A stretch of DNA of 64,000 nt from Salminus brasiliensis (GCF_030463535.1 NC_132896.1:23355709-23419708); one strand, 5' to 3'; numbered from the stretch's first letter, positions 43,021-57,987 are shown. The notes: generated from the sequence alone by a model not told the origin. Numbers and translations: made by a program.

Positions 43021-43368
43021 CTCAAACAGCACTCCAGTTTCATCAGCAGCCCCGGCGGGGGTGGGGGTCTTCTCGTCTCACTGCATTTGGAAAACTGATG
43101 TGAAGCACACGCGAGCAGCCTTCCTTCTCTCAAATCCTTTCATCTCAGCGGCTCTAACCCAGAACCCAACCTTTGTTTTCAAGATTCATTTTCTTGTTTA
43201 TTTTTGTTTTGGGATTTTGGCGGGTTACTCATTTAGTGGGATTTCGCCACTAGGACTGGGGAAGAGGGAGATAACCCAGAATGTCGCCGCTGTGTCAGAA
43301 TAAAAAAGTTCAGAGCTCGAGTTCGCCAGTGCCGTTGGCTCGCGTGAAAACGCACGGTGCCGGATGTG

Positions 43369-46300
43369 ATGGATTGTGATGGGAACTGTTTCTTTTCTCC
43401 CGGGGCGAATCGGAGCCGTTCTGAGACGCCTCGCGGCTCCGCTGCCGTGACCTCGGCTTTGGCCGGCGTGCTCATCTTCACCATCGTGGTGGACATACTC
43501 GGGAACCTCTTGGTGATCCTCTCTGTACTTAGGAACAAAAAGCTCAGAAATGCAGGTGAAGTAAACATACTTTTGAAGTTGAGTACACTTTAATAATAAT
43601 TTAAAACAACAACAACAACAATAATAATAATAAAAAAAATAATGATAGAAATGGTGACCTATTTGTCATGTATATTCATCTCAGATTTGAGGCTATACTC
43701 TATATAAAGGTGCTACATTTGAGCCATGCCATGGGTAATCATTCCATAAATCATCATGTTTGTAATGGAGATGTGTCAGGGTTGGGAACCTTTTACTTAA
43801 AGAACCATCACTTGATATAAATGTTCTTTACCAGTTTAAAGGTTCTTTACACCCACACATCTCAGTTACACAAATGGTACTCAGTGGAATAAAATTGTGT
43901 TCTCCTATGGCAAAGCTTTAAAAAACATTTGTAGCACCTTTATTTTTAAGACCCTGGACGATCCCACTGATTAAAAATGGCTGTGCAAGTCAATGGTTGA
44001 TATGAAGAAACAAAGTCATTCAGAATAGTTTAAAATGGTCTATTGTAGGGACATGTACCAACTCAGAACCAGGAGTTATGATCTACAATCCTATTTTGTT
44101 CAGTTTTACAATTTTGCGCATGCATGTAAAAATTACAGTTATTTCAAACATGTTTTGTAAAACTTAAAAATTAATTTCTTGTTTTATGTAATACCTTTCT
44201 GAAATTAATCTTTTAAAAGCATTAAAAGTTTTTAAAAAGTGGTGATTATTAACACCACCACTGTTTCTGTTTCTTTAGAATGGATCATTTCACACAAACT
44301 ACTCTAAATGACTATGTATTTATGCAGACATTTTGCAAAATCAGTCAGATTTTTAATTCTTGGTCCGTTTTAAATCACAGAATTATTATGGTTAGTTTCA
44401 ATATGGCATATCAGCAAGAATATCCATAAACTCATTCCTGAGATGTTCAGTCTGTGTGCAAGAACATGGGCGCACCAGTGTAGGAGAGTAAAATACCTTG
44501 AAGTTTCAAGTGTTTTTATTTTGTTGGCATGTGTGTTCTGTGTGTGTGGGATGAGCATTTTTCAGTTATTTTACTGAAAATACCTAAAATATTTCTCAAA
44601 TGATGGAGCAGCTTTTCTGTCACAGAATATGAAATTGTATTGACCGGCATTTAAGATTTATGTGTACATGTTTAACCCAATTGCATTGGCATAAGTGGTG
44701 CAAGCATGTTTAGAGGCGACTGTCCATGTCTACATTGGCCTACTGTTTTAGGCATGAGGAATAAATGGGTATTTTTGGACAGTTAAGTGCAGTGGACCTA
44801 ACTGACCCTCATATTCATTACATTCACATAAGCAGATTGGAGCCTTCATGCATTCAGTATCCAGCCATGCAGAGCATAAGCCAAATTATCCTCACAATCC
44901 TTCACCCATGAGGGAGGAATCTGCACACTATGGTAACTTATTGTAAGGTCAGGAGTTGCCCAATGGCTCGACTGCAAGTCCCTTATTGTCAAAGGTCTGA
45001 CAGAGAGTTTTTCACTTTAGCTTTCAGTGAAAGGACATGAAATAAAAAGAGGAGCAGTCCAGATGTTGAGGACAGTTGGCTCCTTCTCTTGTCCTTTGGG
45101 CTTTGGTTATGTTGTTCTTCTGAACTTCCTTTCAAGTTTTCATCATGTTTCTAAGAAACTACAAAATTCAATTTTGAATTAAAATTAAAAGGTGATGCCC
45201 TCTCACTCTTTGATATTGCTTAAGGTTCATTAATAAGGGCAATAACAACAACTTGAGTATTGTATGTTCGAATTATTATTACAATATTTGTATTTAGTAA
45301 TCTTGCAAAAGAAGATCATACTTTTCTACTTATTACATTTCCATTTCCATCTTCAAAGTATTTATTACAAACCACAAAAATCAGGAGTTATCAGGAAGGA
45401 CGTTGCTGCATTGTCTAATTGTATTGTTTTTATTGAAACATCTGTCCAATTGATATTAGTTTAATATCACACAAATAACATTTATTATAATATTTGTATA
45501 AAACAACAAAGATTAAACTTTTTTTTTTTACTTTACTTTATCCTTGAGTGTGTTGAAATGTATAATGTATATTTAATCTAAACATATGTTTTTGTCCCTA
45601 CATTTCAACTTGAGTAAAGTTTCTCTGTGCTTTTCACATCTCTGTGCATGATTGACAGTTCATTTTTCAATGTAATTGTGAACAGTAGACAGTATACATC
45701 TGTTTGATTGAAGTCACATTTAATTTTATTGCAGTTTACATTGCTTGTTTTTTTTAGACCACTCAGACAGTGCTCTTTAGATTGTTGGTTTGGTTTACAT
45801 AGCCTGGTTGTTTTAGGTCTGTAATGAATGGATTTGTACTGAGAGGGTTTCAGCTGTAACCCTGAGGGAAGTGTCATTAATGCTTACATAATAAGCTGGC
45901 ATCTGCAATTCTACCATCAGCAAATTTGCAGTTACATCTTAATAAGTTGTCATACAACCTGTCTTATGGGCGTCATTTGTAACTTATTCGCTGTGTTACT
46001 GAGCAAGTGAGTGGAGCAAGGTAGTAGGGAAAATGTAACATTAATAAAGCTTGACAGTATAAGGTGTTTAAAAGAAATAACTAGAATATTATGCATTAAT
46101 GTTGGACTACTGGGACTATTGGGATGTTGTTGTTTTTTTTTTTGTTCTTTGAATTCACTAACAGTATGTCTTCTCTTCTACCAAACTTCTACATCAGCAA
46201 TGTGCACAGATGCCCATAGTCAAAGTAAAAAAAAATCAGACAGTTATGTCATGCCCTTTACCTTCAAAGTATGCACAGAGATGCCAAATTAACTGACCAC

Positions 46301-49300
46301 ATCAGATTGAGTCATTAATTAATAATGCTCCTTTTGACATAATGTCTCACCATTCAGCTAATACAAGCAAATATTAGCAAGAATAAGATCCTGTTTATAA
46401 CTATAAAATGCAACAGATAAAAAGATGAACCAAACTGTGATTGTTCTCACAATGACAATCCCTGGAAATAAATAAGCAAATGTTTGGAGAGTGGTGAACG
46501 GCCTGTTCCAATTAGAAAATAAGTAATACTTGATGCATTATGCAACTACCACCATTCACCAAGACATTTTTTAAAAAAACATTTTCAAAAGTAATACAAA
46601 CTGATACCATGAATGAGCATTGCTGTATTGGACATGACTTGCTAGAGGCCACTTATTTGTTGACATGAGAAAGTATGGACATCAGTAAAAAAAATCAAAT
46701 TCAGTTGTTTTTTTTCCTGCTACTGAGCTTTCCATGTGATGTCTGCACTGAATCAAATGGTGCAGTATGTCAGAGACGATATTAAACCCCTGAACACCCT
46801 CAGATTCACAGAAGCATGTTATTCTGCCAGTTGGACAAATGCAATCTGACAGGTCTTCCTTCACTGGAAAACCACAGATAAACGCCAGCATGTATTTTTA
46901 TCAGCCAAGGGGGAAAATATTTCTATAGCTTTACTGGATTTATTGGGACACTTCATAAACTTTTGCACCAAAGGCTGTAAAAAGGTTTAACAGCTTGACA
47001 TTAAATCGAATATTTATTATATATTTTTTTGTTTTTGCTTTATAAACCTCATTCAGGTATTTGTGCATCCTCTCTAAAATATTCTCTTACATCACAGAAT
47101 GAGTTGGGAGAAAAAAAAGAAGGGATCTGAGAACATTCTTCCATATAGAATGTCTCCAGATGCTTCAGAGTCTCTAGAGTCCTTGGTCTTCACCAAGTCA
47201 TCACCTGGTAGTGTTTAGGGAACTTTGAGTGCTTAACAAAATTGTGGTTTAACAACTGTGGGCTTTCTTCTGAAAACCTTGAAGAGGTGGGGGGGGTCCT
47301 AATTGTAGTTTGAAGACTTGAAGACCCTCCTCTTTATCATCAGTTTCATCCTAGCACTCATTGTATAAAACTTAAAAAAATAAAAAGTTATTGCTTAGTT
47401 ATTGCTTAGTTATTGCCCAGACAGTGGGGGTACTTTTTAAGAGTAAAGATATTTTTAAATGTTCCCTGTTGATGGTTTTCTAAGCGGTATATTGTTTCAG
47501 ATAAGCTTTTTTTCCCCCCACTGAAACAGTGACAGTGATGGATGATCACTAAGAAGACTGTGAAGTGCTTTGCCTAAGAAAAGTAAAATATAAATGATAT
47601 ATCTTTCAGATACATTTTTATTACATTTTATTTCTTCCAGTGGGATTAGGAGTGCCAAAATGTTTTATTTCTTTGAATAATTCCACTTTACTGAAAGGTT
47701 AATCTATAAGTACATTTAAATCAGTAGCTGTTTAATAATTTGCTAACACGCTATAAACGAAACAGTGAAAAAGGAGCAGCAGGTGAGGCATACTGTATTA
47801 TGTATCATTTGCATATAAATAAAACTTATGGTATATTATTCCAAGTAGGAACATGTAGATGATAAGCTAAACAGGACGGAGAACATATTCTTGAGAAACA
47901 CATTGTGAGACAGGAGTTTTATTGGATTTATGGTTGCCTTAAGAAACAAAATGTTGCCAGCCTGACGATAGTATCTAGGTTAATGCTTTGTGGGACACCC
48001 TAGTGGGTTTGAAGAATCTCTGTCTGCAGTAATTTTTAAAAAGGAGACAAGCAGTCAAGAGTTATACTAGCATGAAACATTTGAGCAAAGAGGACTCGAA
48101 GGGGGACTTAAGATGACAGCTGGATTTTTGGCTTAGATGCTTTGGTTCTTAACACACCTATCAATCTGTTAATGCATTTATTAGGAAGGGTGTGAGCTGT
48201 AAGATTAGTAGTGACCAGTTTGTATTTTATTTAATGAATATGACGGCACTGAATAACTAAAAGTAAATCATCTTTTCTGTGACAGTACAGAGTTTAAGGG
48301 TCAGTCAGGGAGAGAAGTAGATGCATGGAACAAGGCTAGTATTATATGGGGCAATTTTATTCAGAGCATTTGACATTATGTTGTTGCTTGTTGCCTGTAA
48401 ATCATCTGCACTGCGTAGGGCAACACAGGAGAATACTGTAGGGAGATTACTAGAAAATGAGCCAGGGCTGACTGATTTTACTTGCTAAAATGTTTTGGAG
48501 GTGAACATTTCATATTTCCCTACCAAAAAGCATTTGTTACTTTTGTTGGATCTTCTAAACACTCCAGACATTGTGTAAGGTATCTGATGTTTTTTGATGT
48601 TTTTGTGTTTCTGGTCTGAAATGATTCTTCAGACTACCATTTTGCAGTGTGATATGGCCTGATTAGAAAGGATTACAAGAGACCTCTGCTACTGAAACTA
48701 ATAAACAGGGCTAAATAAAGATATGTGGTGAGCTCAATTTTGGGGTTATTGTCAACCTATCAACATATTAATCAACAAAGAGAAATGCAGATTCAGAATG
48801 ACAATGACAAAGTTTTCCTAATCTCCATTCTTAGGATGTGATTTGTGAGTTTTAAGAATGTTCAGTTTCACAACTTTTTTTCCATAGGCAAATAAACATT
48901 CTGAAACGTTTCTTTTTAACTTTTAGTTAACATATTTAATTTCCACCCATCAATTCTCATGAAATAGACCTTCAACATAGACTTTTGAAATATTTTTGAA
49001 GATTGTGTTTGTCATTTCTATTTCCATCATGCACTCTTAAAAAAGGTGTTACAAGTGGTTCTTAGTGTGAGGCTATAGAATGTAATCAAGGCGTGTGATT
49101 GTGAAGAACATTGAAACTAGTAAAGAATCCATTCAAGGAGGGTCTTTTAGACCTTTTTCTGTGGTTCTTGACATTTGTATAAACCAAGTTTCTGCAGTGT
49201 TCAATTTAAGCTTTAAATACACTGTAAAACAAAACTCACTGTATCACTCATGTAAAACATGTCTGTATCAACATAACATATTTTCCAGACACTTTTATTC

Positions 49301-50728
49301 TATTATTCTGTTGTCAATCATGTCCAATGGTAACTGGAGATGTAGTTAAAGTCTACTGGGTAATACAGTCTTTTAAATAAATTCCAAAATATTTGTCCAC
49401 AGTCAAGTTTAGAAATGAAAATAATATAGGATTTCCTGAAAGTGGGTGCTCTACAACTAGAGCTCTTTGGGTGACATATTTGGAAGCAGAAGCCCTTGCT
49501 AAAAACTTTGCTTTCTACCTTAAATATGACACACAGTAGCAAGGCTTCTGTCAGCTATGCCTGCAGACTTGCCTCTAGAGTTAAGAAGTTTTTATTGAGA
49601 TTAAAATAGTAGCAAAACTGGAATGGTCTCTATAGTCTAAAATACCAGGCTACTTAAACCAAACTAGTGTGCTAGTATTTAAATGATCTGCATATTATTA
49701 TTGTGGCTTTCATCTGCCTAGTTTACCCTGATGTGGAGAAAAGGCATAGTTAGTTCCTATGGGTCTCCGAACAATGCAGTCTCTTTGACTGCCTCTTATA
49801 GTAATATTGATCATACGCATTGTCACATGAGTTTTTAAAAAATGTCAACTCTATTTCTACAGGTAATATTTTTGTTGTTAGTCTGTCGGTGGCAGACTTG
49901 GTGGTGGCTGTGTACCCTTACCCCCTGGTTCTCATGGCTATCTTCCACAACGAATGGACCATGGGAGATCTCCACTGCCAAGTGAGTGGCTTCATCATGG
50001 GCCTTAGTGTTATCGGCTCCATCTTCAACATCACAGCGATCGCCATCAACCGTTACTGCTACATCTGCCACAGCCTCCAGTATGACCGACTCTACAGCCT
50101 CAAGAACACATGCTGTTACTTGTGTATCACCTGGTTTCTTACAGCTATTGCCACTGTGCCCAACTTTTTTGTGGGGTCTCTGCAGTATGATCCCCGTGTC
50201 TTCTCCTGCACCTTTTCTCAGACAGTTAGTTCCTATTACACAATATCTGTGGTGGTAGTGCATTTTCTCATACCTCTTCTCGTGGTCTCTTTCTGCTACA
50301 TGAGGATCTGGGTATTGGTGATTCAAGTGAAGCATCGAGTCAAACCTGGACCACGGCTGAAAGTGAAACCTAGCGACTTGAGGAACTTCTTGACCATGTT
50401 CATGGTGTTTGTGCTCTTTGCTGTGTGCTGGGCTCCTCTCAACTTCATCGGTTTAGTTGTGGCAATCAACCCTGTGAGGATGGCTCCCAGTATCCCAGAA
50501 TGGCTATTTGTCACAAGTTACTTTATGGCATATTTTAACAGTTGCCTCAACGCCATTATTTATGGACTCTTGAACCAAAACTTCCGCAAAGAATATAAAA
50601 CTATCATTTTGTCACTGTGTACCCCCCGAATGTTTCTCATGGAAACTTCTAAATGTGCCACAGAGGGACTAAAAAGTAAACCATCACCTGCAGTAACAAA
50701 TAATAATCTGGCAGAGATCAATTTGTGA
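43369..50728 (+). CDS. mtnr1c: Melatonin receptor type 1C (Mel1c), two exons
   Basis: Exons 43369-43555 and 49863-50728 join through a Gly codon (G|GT) after KKLRNA, the conserved melatonin-receptor intron site just after TM1, giving 350 residues. It is a class A GPCR at the plasma membrane, Gi-coupled in this family. Visible features: a possible N-glycosylation site at Asn14 (NRS); GN in TM1 (45-46); disulfide cysteines 101 and 178; the melatonin-type NRY (125-127) in place of DRY; CWAPL in TM6; and NAIIY (292-296) in place of NPxxY. Asn163, His196 and Gln181 stand where the family contacts melatonin. I assign the 1C subtype mainly because VMA21 follows in the same orientation, as GPR50-VMA21 do in mammals. 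Unlike mammalian GPR50 there is no long C-terminal tail. AATAAA lies at 50796-50801. A 1A/1B subtype is less likely but not excluded without a tree. Confidence 0.9.
43556..49862 (+). other. mtnr1c: Single 6.3-kb intron of the melatonin receptor gene
   Basis: It starts GTGAAG and ends TTCTACAG. It is AT-rich with a CAA/AAT-rich simple-sequence patch (about 43600-43640), and no recognisable exon, RNA gene or complete transposon. Short open frames (60-93 residues) look random. Confidence 0.75.
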
Positions 50729-50795
50729 TATTATGACTGACTTAATGTAAGTATTAGATTTTTCTTTGCAACACTGAAAGGGTTTAGCAACACTG

Positions 50796-50801
50796 AATAA
50801 A
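50796..50801 (+). terminator. mtnr1c: Poly(A) signal AATAAA for the melatonin receptor gene
   Basis: Canonical hexamer 68 bases after the stop codon. Confidence 0.6.
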
Positions 50802-50809
50802 GTTAATAT

Positions 50810-53560
50810 ATTAACCTTATTCTGAACCAAAACCTTTTGTCAGAACAACAATCTATTAGCAGCTTAGAAAGAACAATGCTTCTTTTACTGTATATTATGT
50901 ACAATTTCATATATAACTTTGGAATTATGGCCCCAATCACTGTGCAAAAACCTATTTCCAACTCAGAGTGTATTAAGATACTTTGCTATTGTCATGACAT
51001 ACATTCACAACCTTTAAATATTGTGGAATGCTTCACAGTTTACTGTTTGTATATCAATAGCACAAATATGTGTCACCATGTGTGCCTTTAGTCAAGGATA
51101 GATATGAAAGCATTATGAATAATAATAGTTTTTTATTTCATACACTGAGAATCAATCAAAGGCACAAGTGAAAAAATAAGAAGACATGAACTAGCAATTG
51201 AGTTTATTGGGAAATGTAAATGCTCACATGCAGAGGAGAAAAGAGGAGAAATGAGAAGGCCTGTAGATGCATGTTTTAGGGTAAGCTGAACAGAAAAAGA
51301 AAAAAAAAAGTTTTGTTGCATGTTTTCTGGGATGGAAAAAGTACAGAAAATTGCACTTAGGAGAAAGGTATTTGTAAAAAGAATTGTTAGTACTTTCTGC
51401 GAGCGACACAGTTCTGCAGGCAGAGTAGCAACCTTTGGGGCATGGAGGATGGTTGTCTAGCTCAAGGGCACAACCAGGAGTACCTGGTCAGTCCTGCCAT
51501 TTGAACCCACAACCTGCTGGATAACACCATACTAGTTCTTTGTGCCATTTCTTAAAATATATGGAGCCAAAGAGTAATAAATCGTAAATGTTTCTATATT
51601 CATCTATGCTGTATGTATATTTTTGATATGGTATATGGCCATGGTATATAGTGTGACAACTCATCAGTGGTATTAGTCTCACACAGAAAAATGTACATAA
51701 ATGTTAGCAGTATCATGTAATACTAATATGAATTCAACTTTATGTTTGAATAGAATCGTGAACAGTGAATTCAAATGCTTGGCATGAGAAAAAGAGAAAG
51801 GCAATCAGTATGTTGAATGTCTAAATGAAAATGGGAGAGTAAAAGGTATATTTTTGTCCTGGATATGTAATTGATTAAAATTAGTCCAAACACATATATT
51901 CAAACACAACTGTTAAAACCCAAAATAAAGTTTATACATGGTGTTTCTGCCACCGTCTGTGTTGCCAATAAACTGTGCTTGCAAAAATGACATCTGTAAG
52001 GTGCAAGAGCGCTTTAAGATGATATGTAGTCTGCGAGAGAAGTTCATCCTTCCCTACAGGACACAATTTGACAATCTCTTGTGTTGCTTATTCATGGTGT
52101 TTTATGAAGAGCAACAGGGGCACTAGATGTTGAAACAATTACCATAATTGAGGTCAGGCAAGAGAACATGTTTTGAATGCCCCATGTTTGCTGCTGGACA
52201 TTCATGCAAGTGTATGACTCAACAATGCAACAAACCAACAAATAAAACGATATATTCATCTCCTGCATTGTCCGGCTTTGAAAACAGTATCACAAGTAAA
52301 TATTAAACAGTATTTTCTAGCACCGAATTCTCATCCAAATGAGTCAACTAAATGAAATACATTGTGATACTTTAAGGTTATAGGGTTCTCCAGCAGCATT
52401 TCCAGGAGACGTGTCTTTGTTTGACGAGCTGGATAAAAACATGCCTCTTTGGTTCCTTTGGTTAGTTCATGAAATGTGGCAGCTGGCAGTTTTATTTAAA
52501 GCAAAAGAACATAGTTTATGACTTGGTTTTTGTGTGTTTTCACTGCATGTGCTTTTGGGCATTTCTATCATTTTGAGGGGCAGGTGGGTTTTGTACTAAA
52601 TTCCAATCAGACATTTAGTTGTATGAAAAGAAGTCAACACCATACAAACTTTCACCAACCAAGAATCACTAGTGACAAGTATTATCTTATCCTTTTTTAA
52701 TGTTTGTCTGTGTTGCAGTATTACATCACAACATTCAGTTGTGAAAAGGTGTTATGGTGTGTTGCATGCAGTCTCAGCTCTTACCTCCAAAATAAAGAAC
52801 TTTCTGGATCATGAATGTAAAGCTGATTGTGAAAGGCCAAAACTGCAGCCAAAGGAACACAACACCATGAAAAGGAAGTGCTATTTAATGTTTTAACGTG
52901 AGCAGAAAATAGATGATAAACAAAGTCAGCTAGTTTATGCTTTAAAAGCCGGGGGAGGTAAGACACATCACTTAAGCTGAGATGTAATCTCATGACAGCT
53001 CGGATGTGCCTGAGAGCATATCACTACCGCCCATATCTGCTGCGACAGCCCTGATGAGTAAACTCCCCTATTCTTGAACAAAGAAGAGCAGCTTCATCGT
53101 TTTGCATTTTTAGCAGACAAAACAAAGATGAAACAAATCAGTGTCCTTTTTGTGGTCTGATGTTTTTGGTACTTGTGTTTAACATTCATAGCCAAGTGTT
53201 TTTGTTGCTGATTCTGAAAATAGCTCCATGATGTTTTGCATAACTTATGAACAGAATTTCCATTGAAACATAAACACACAGTATGTTATGGGTTAATTAC
53301 AACCTAACATGAAATATGAGAACAAAAGTATTTAAATGTAAATAATCTTTATTGGTGGAATACTTAAACAATGCAGATATTTGTAATCACTCTGTCAGAG
53401 GAAAAACCTGACCCTGCATATGAGAAACATTTAATATAGTCAGAGGATTCTATTTATTAGCCTACTCAAATTACGGTCTCAAAGAGGTATGAGTATCATT
53501 GTCAAAGTCACAATAAATCGAATAAGAATCACTACAGACTACCTTCATGAATGTAATGTA
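50810..53560. other. Gene-free intergenic stretch downstream of mtnr1c
   Basis: AT-rich sequence with no recognisable exons or transposon ends. Confidence 0.5.
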
Positions 53561-53564
53561 GAGT

Positions 53565-54010
53565 TTATTGAAAGATGCAAAGAACTGGGAAGACTGGAAC
53601 AGGATTCTTTGATGAAACCAAGATTAACTTGAGTATAGAAAAGGAAAGTAAGGGTTTCAGAGCATTTCATCTGTCAAATGGAGGCACAGTTATAACACTG
53701 GCATGTATGGCTACGAGTGGAACTGGGATACTGGTATTTTCTGATGACATGACTGCAGATTTCTAAAATGTATGAATCTATACGTTCTGCTCAGATTAAG
53801 TCAAATGCTGCAAACTGATAGCATGGTGCTGCACATTGCAAATAGATAATGACCCAAATACCACAAAAGAAACTCATTAGCTTTGTAAAGCAAAGAAATG
53901 GAATGTTCTGACATGGCTGAGTCAGTGATCTGACCTCAACCCAGTTGAGCACACTTTTCACTTGCTGAAGTCAAAACTGAAAGCAGCTATTTAAGGCCTA
54001 TTTGAACTAG
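53565..54010 (+). pseudogene. Degenerate Tc1/mariner-type transposase remnant
   Basis: Plus-strand frames read GFFDETKINLSIE (53605 region), NGGTVITLACMATSGTG, then, after breaks, IDNDPKYHKR (about 53847) and CKAKKWNVL. These are the WSDE-like, GGG and NDPKH blocks of a DDE transposase. A degraded SDLNPVEHTFHLL block follows. Several stops and frameshifts are present, and terminal repeats are not clear. Confidence 0.75.
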
Positions 54011-54468
54011 TGTGAAACCTATTTGGGTTTCACACTTAAGGGAATTATTGCTGGATTTTTGTCCATTTTTGACCATTTTTGACAGTGAAAATGGAGGGAC
54101 TATGTGAACAATATCTGTATTGTTTGGTAAATCCCTTGAATAAAGGCTGAGTTAAAGCTAAACGTCTACACTTCACATCTTGAGTGCTTGAAGTCCATTG
54201 AGGTTGGATATAGATGCAAAATTACAAAAATTGTGCCACTGTACAAATACTCATGGATGCCCCACCCCCCATCACACAATGCTACCAGTGCTGGGAGGGT
54301 GAAAGCTATCATGCAGTTCCTTAAATTCATGTGAAGCCAGAAAACTGCATGTTTTTGAACTGCCACTAACACAATATATTCTGATAACTCTTTTTTAAAG
54401 AGTTCTTTATACTCTCCCATCTCATTTACATATATCCACAGTATTATTTAGAGAACCAAAAATATACA

Positions 54469-54469
54469 C

Positions 54470-54513
<44 letters not shown>
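54469..54513. repeat. (AAT)n repeat
   Basis: About 14 AAT units. Confidence 0.93.
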
Positions 54514-54515
<2 letters not shown>

Positions 54516-54519
54516 GGTA

Positions 54520-57500
54520 GGTGCGTTTCACTTATGCTAATATCAGTTCAACTTTGGGCAGCAGATTGTACATTGTACAAAACCTTTACCATCTGTACCT
54601 TTAACAGATTGTAAAACCTTTACATCTGTAATGATATAGTTTTTATATTATGTTACAAGAGTAAATGAGTTGAACCAATGAATTGAAGATTATCAATGTC
54701 TTGTAGAGAATCAATACCTATTCAAAAACATTGTCTTCTGCTACCTTAAAAATGTTGACTTTTTTAAATTATTATTATTTTTTTTAGATTTTGTTAAAAA
54801 TACAAGAGCTTTCTTTTATACCCTGGATGAGTGCTACTACTATATTGTGAGAGTCATGCTGACATTTTGAGAGTCAGTTAAGGAATTTACTTTATAGTGG
54901 TATTCAAGGACAATGATTTTTCCCTCTGGCACTTACAAATCCCAACCATCCACAAGAACATTATGTCAGACTGCAGCTTCACTGGTTTCACAAGGGTGTG
55001 TATTGCCGGTCCCGTAGGAGTGTTTTACGAGAGCCCTCCACCCTTTTTCAGGTGAGCTGACATTAACGATGGTCTGAAAAAATGAGTCAGGACATAAATC
55101 TCTTCTCAACTGTCAGATGGCATTCATCAGCCTCAGGGCAAGAGCCACATCATTCTTTGAGGGTTATAACAAAATAAAGATTTGCCCACCAATGTATCAA
55201 ACCCCAGAGTTCATAAATTGAACAGATTACTTCATATTTTTTTTATTGCACGCATAGTAGATCTCAGGCTGTACAAACAGGGTGTAATTGGGAGGAGGGG
55301 TCATTAGATTAACATGTTAAGAAGACATCAGTAACAGATGTGCTATATAATGCTGGTCCCACATTATACAAACATTTTATCACATCCAGCAGATCATACA
55401 TTAAATCTAATCGCAGAAAAACACAATCTGTCACAACCTTATACAATCTATAAGTCACTTCTACAAAGAGCCAAAAACATGTCAGCAACAGCAAATCCTT
55501 CCACTCTTTAGAAGATATCCCTAAATGCTTACTGCACAATAACATAATGGCAATTATAATATTATCATATGTATTTTGCATTATGAAGATGTCTTTAAGT
55601 GTTGTAATGTTATATTCTTATCTCTTATCTTCTATCTCTAATTATCATACTCCCAATGATAAATGTCTATCAAAAGCTTTTGATACAGTACAAAATGTTT
55701 TCAAATGACAGCAGTAAAATTTAATTATGATAATAGCATGCCAGTAGTACAACAGTTTGGCTTGTTGTGAATTTGCATATATATTTTCAATTTGCAGTCA
55801 TTCAAGCAAAGAGTAGAATTTAAGAGTATATATCAAACGAAGGCTTACGTCTATAGAACTATAATTTGCAGTTTAGCAGAAGGGTGAGGCAAAAGTATAA
55901 AAAACACTCAGTTGACTGAGTGAACATGTGTAGCAGTCAGCAGCTTGAGAGCTCGAGGGTAGAGTCTGGTGGTTACGGGCCAGGTACCTTTCTCCTGCTT
56001 ACCAGATGGCAGTCCAAAAACAGCGTATGAAAAAATATATATATATTTTTCCAATAATTAATTGTGTCTCTCTGTAAATGTGCCTTGCAATTTGAAACAC
56101 TAGATTTTGTTTTGACCTTGTTTACATCTGTTCACTTTATGTATCTTGAATATCAGAACTGTATTTGGAGGGCCAGGCCACATAAAAATGCTAGTTTTAA
56201 AAGTTTCAATACAGCAAAGATGTATTTTAAACAGATAGAAATCCAATCAACTCAGACTACTTGTCATGGAGGACGACGGCATGTAAAATTGCAAATTTCA
56301 AGACAGTAAACATCTCTAGTGCAGTACAGAAAGAGGTTGAATGGATAAACAACTGGTTGCTATGATTTCCATCGCCCACAACAATCAGATTTCTGTCTGA
56401 CTAACCGGATACGCATTTTACTACCTGGTCCAAGAGGCTAAAATACAATTCAGATACTTTACGTTTGCACACTACAGGCATGCACTGTTTTTCGTACTTT
56501 TAGTTTAGGAGTACTTATCTTCTTAATTTCATTATTTAATTATTGTACGGTAATTAAACTATGAACTCACCAGCACCTTCATTCTCTGATTCTTTGCATA
56601 AGACCTTGCATGAAAATGGAAAAGGGTACAAAGCAACCTAAACCCTCTTTTCATTCCATGTTGTAAACTCATGGAACATCTGGAGCCTGAAGTGAAATCA
56701 AAGGATTTTAAGAACAATAAGAGACTAAAGCCTTACATTTTTTGTACTTTGAGTACTGCTCGAGCACTCAATGTTCCGCAAGGTAGGACAGAGCAGCCCT
56801 GTCTGCTCTGACACAACCACATGTAAGCACAACTTAAGTCATATATTAATGTATAAATATATAACATATATATAAACATATATAAATGTTTATTACGTTA
56901 ACCTAAAGTAAACCTCAGCCTGCACCTGAATACAGAATGTTATTGGTTAACCTAAAGGATTGTAACCCAATGCCCTGTTGTTGGTGCCTACGACTATAAT
57001 TATTATCTAAAATGAAGCAAGTTACAGGCACCAATAATGGAGAGTGTCATATTTATTTAAAATGTATTATACTATCATTTTGCACTACTTTTTTTTTGCT
57101 TTTTTGTCTCAGAAATGTATCATTCATTGAAATTATTCTACAACGTTTATGGGACCTGTGTAGCATGTATAAATATGTGTAAATAAAATACTTTGTACTG
57201 TGTTTACATGTATACAGAATGCAAACATAGCTCATTAGTGGAAGCCACAAGCTTCCATTTATCATAACCCATTTGTTTTTTTGGGTAGAATGTATATCAT
57301 ATGTTACCCTCAGTAACGGATCATCTGCTTGTGAAACATGGTTCTCCAGCAAAGCTCTTCTTCAACTCAGGATTCTCAGTACACAATAATCTTGTTATTC
57401 ACCCATTATAATTCTGTGCTTTTGAAAGGAGCAGTCTGCTTCTTGAGTGCATTGCTTGGAAAAACATTTGGGAAAACCTGCTGAGCAGAAAGCCAGTGAA

Positions 57501-57980
57501 TGCAGGAGTAACTGGAGCAGAAAGTGACACTCTTTCGCCTTTGCTTACAGTCGGGAGAGGCTCGCCAAGCAGAAACACGCAGGCCTGGTAGATCACTTTT
57601 TTTTTTTAGGTATGCCAGCTGAATACCTCTGTATGTTACCCATCCACTAATTAGAATGTCAACACAAATAAGATTGTTGCAGGACTGTTTAGGATTTCCT
57701 ATTAGTCTATATTGAGAAGTATAATCAGGCTAATTGATAACCTGATCGTTTCTGTGGTTTACAAAAAAATATTTAGTTTATCATTGAAAGTGTACAGCAG
57801 GACAAGTGAACAGTCTGCAGAAATATTTAAATTTTATAGGTTACATTTAGGTTGATAACAGGGCTGATCGTAACAAGACTTAGGTTGAAGACTTAGCTTA
57901 AATCCATCATTATAAGTAAACATGGTGCCCTTGTATAAGAACATGAAACAAAGAGAAAATAATAGTCAAGGATGTTGGAT
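54520..57980. other. Gene-free intergenic stretch upstream of VMA21
   Basis: No gene recognised. At about 55930-55995 there is a weak match to part of the repeat at 17480-17560 (GGGTAGAGTCTGGTGG, then CAGGTACCTTTCTCCTG and GATGGCAG). The rest is AT-rich. Confidence 0.45.
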
Positions 57981-57987
57981 TATCACT

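Noticed and set aside
49835-50335. 166-residue minus-strand open frame
   Set aside because: Antisense shadow of the melatonin receptor exon 2.
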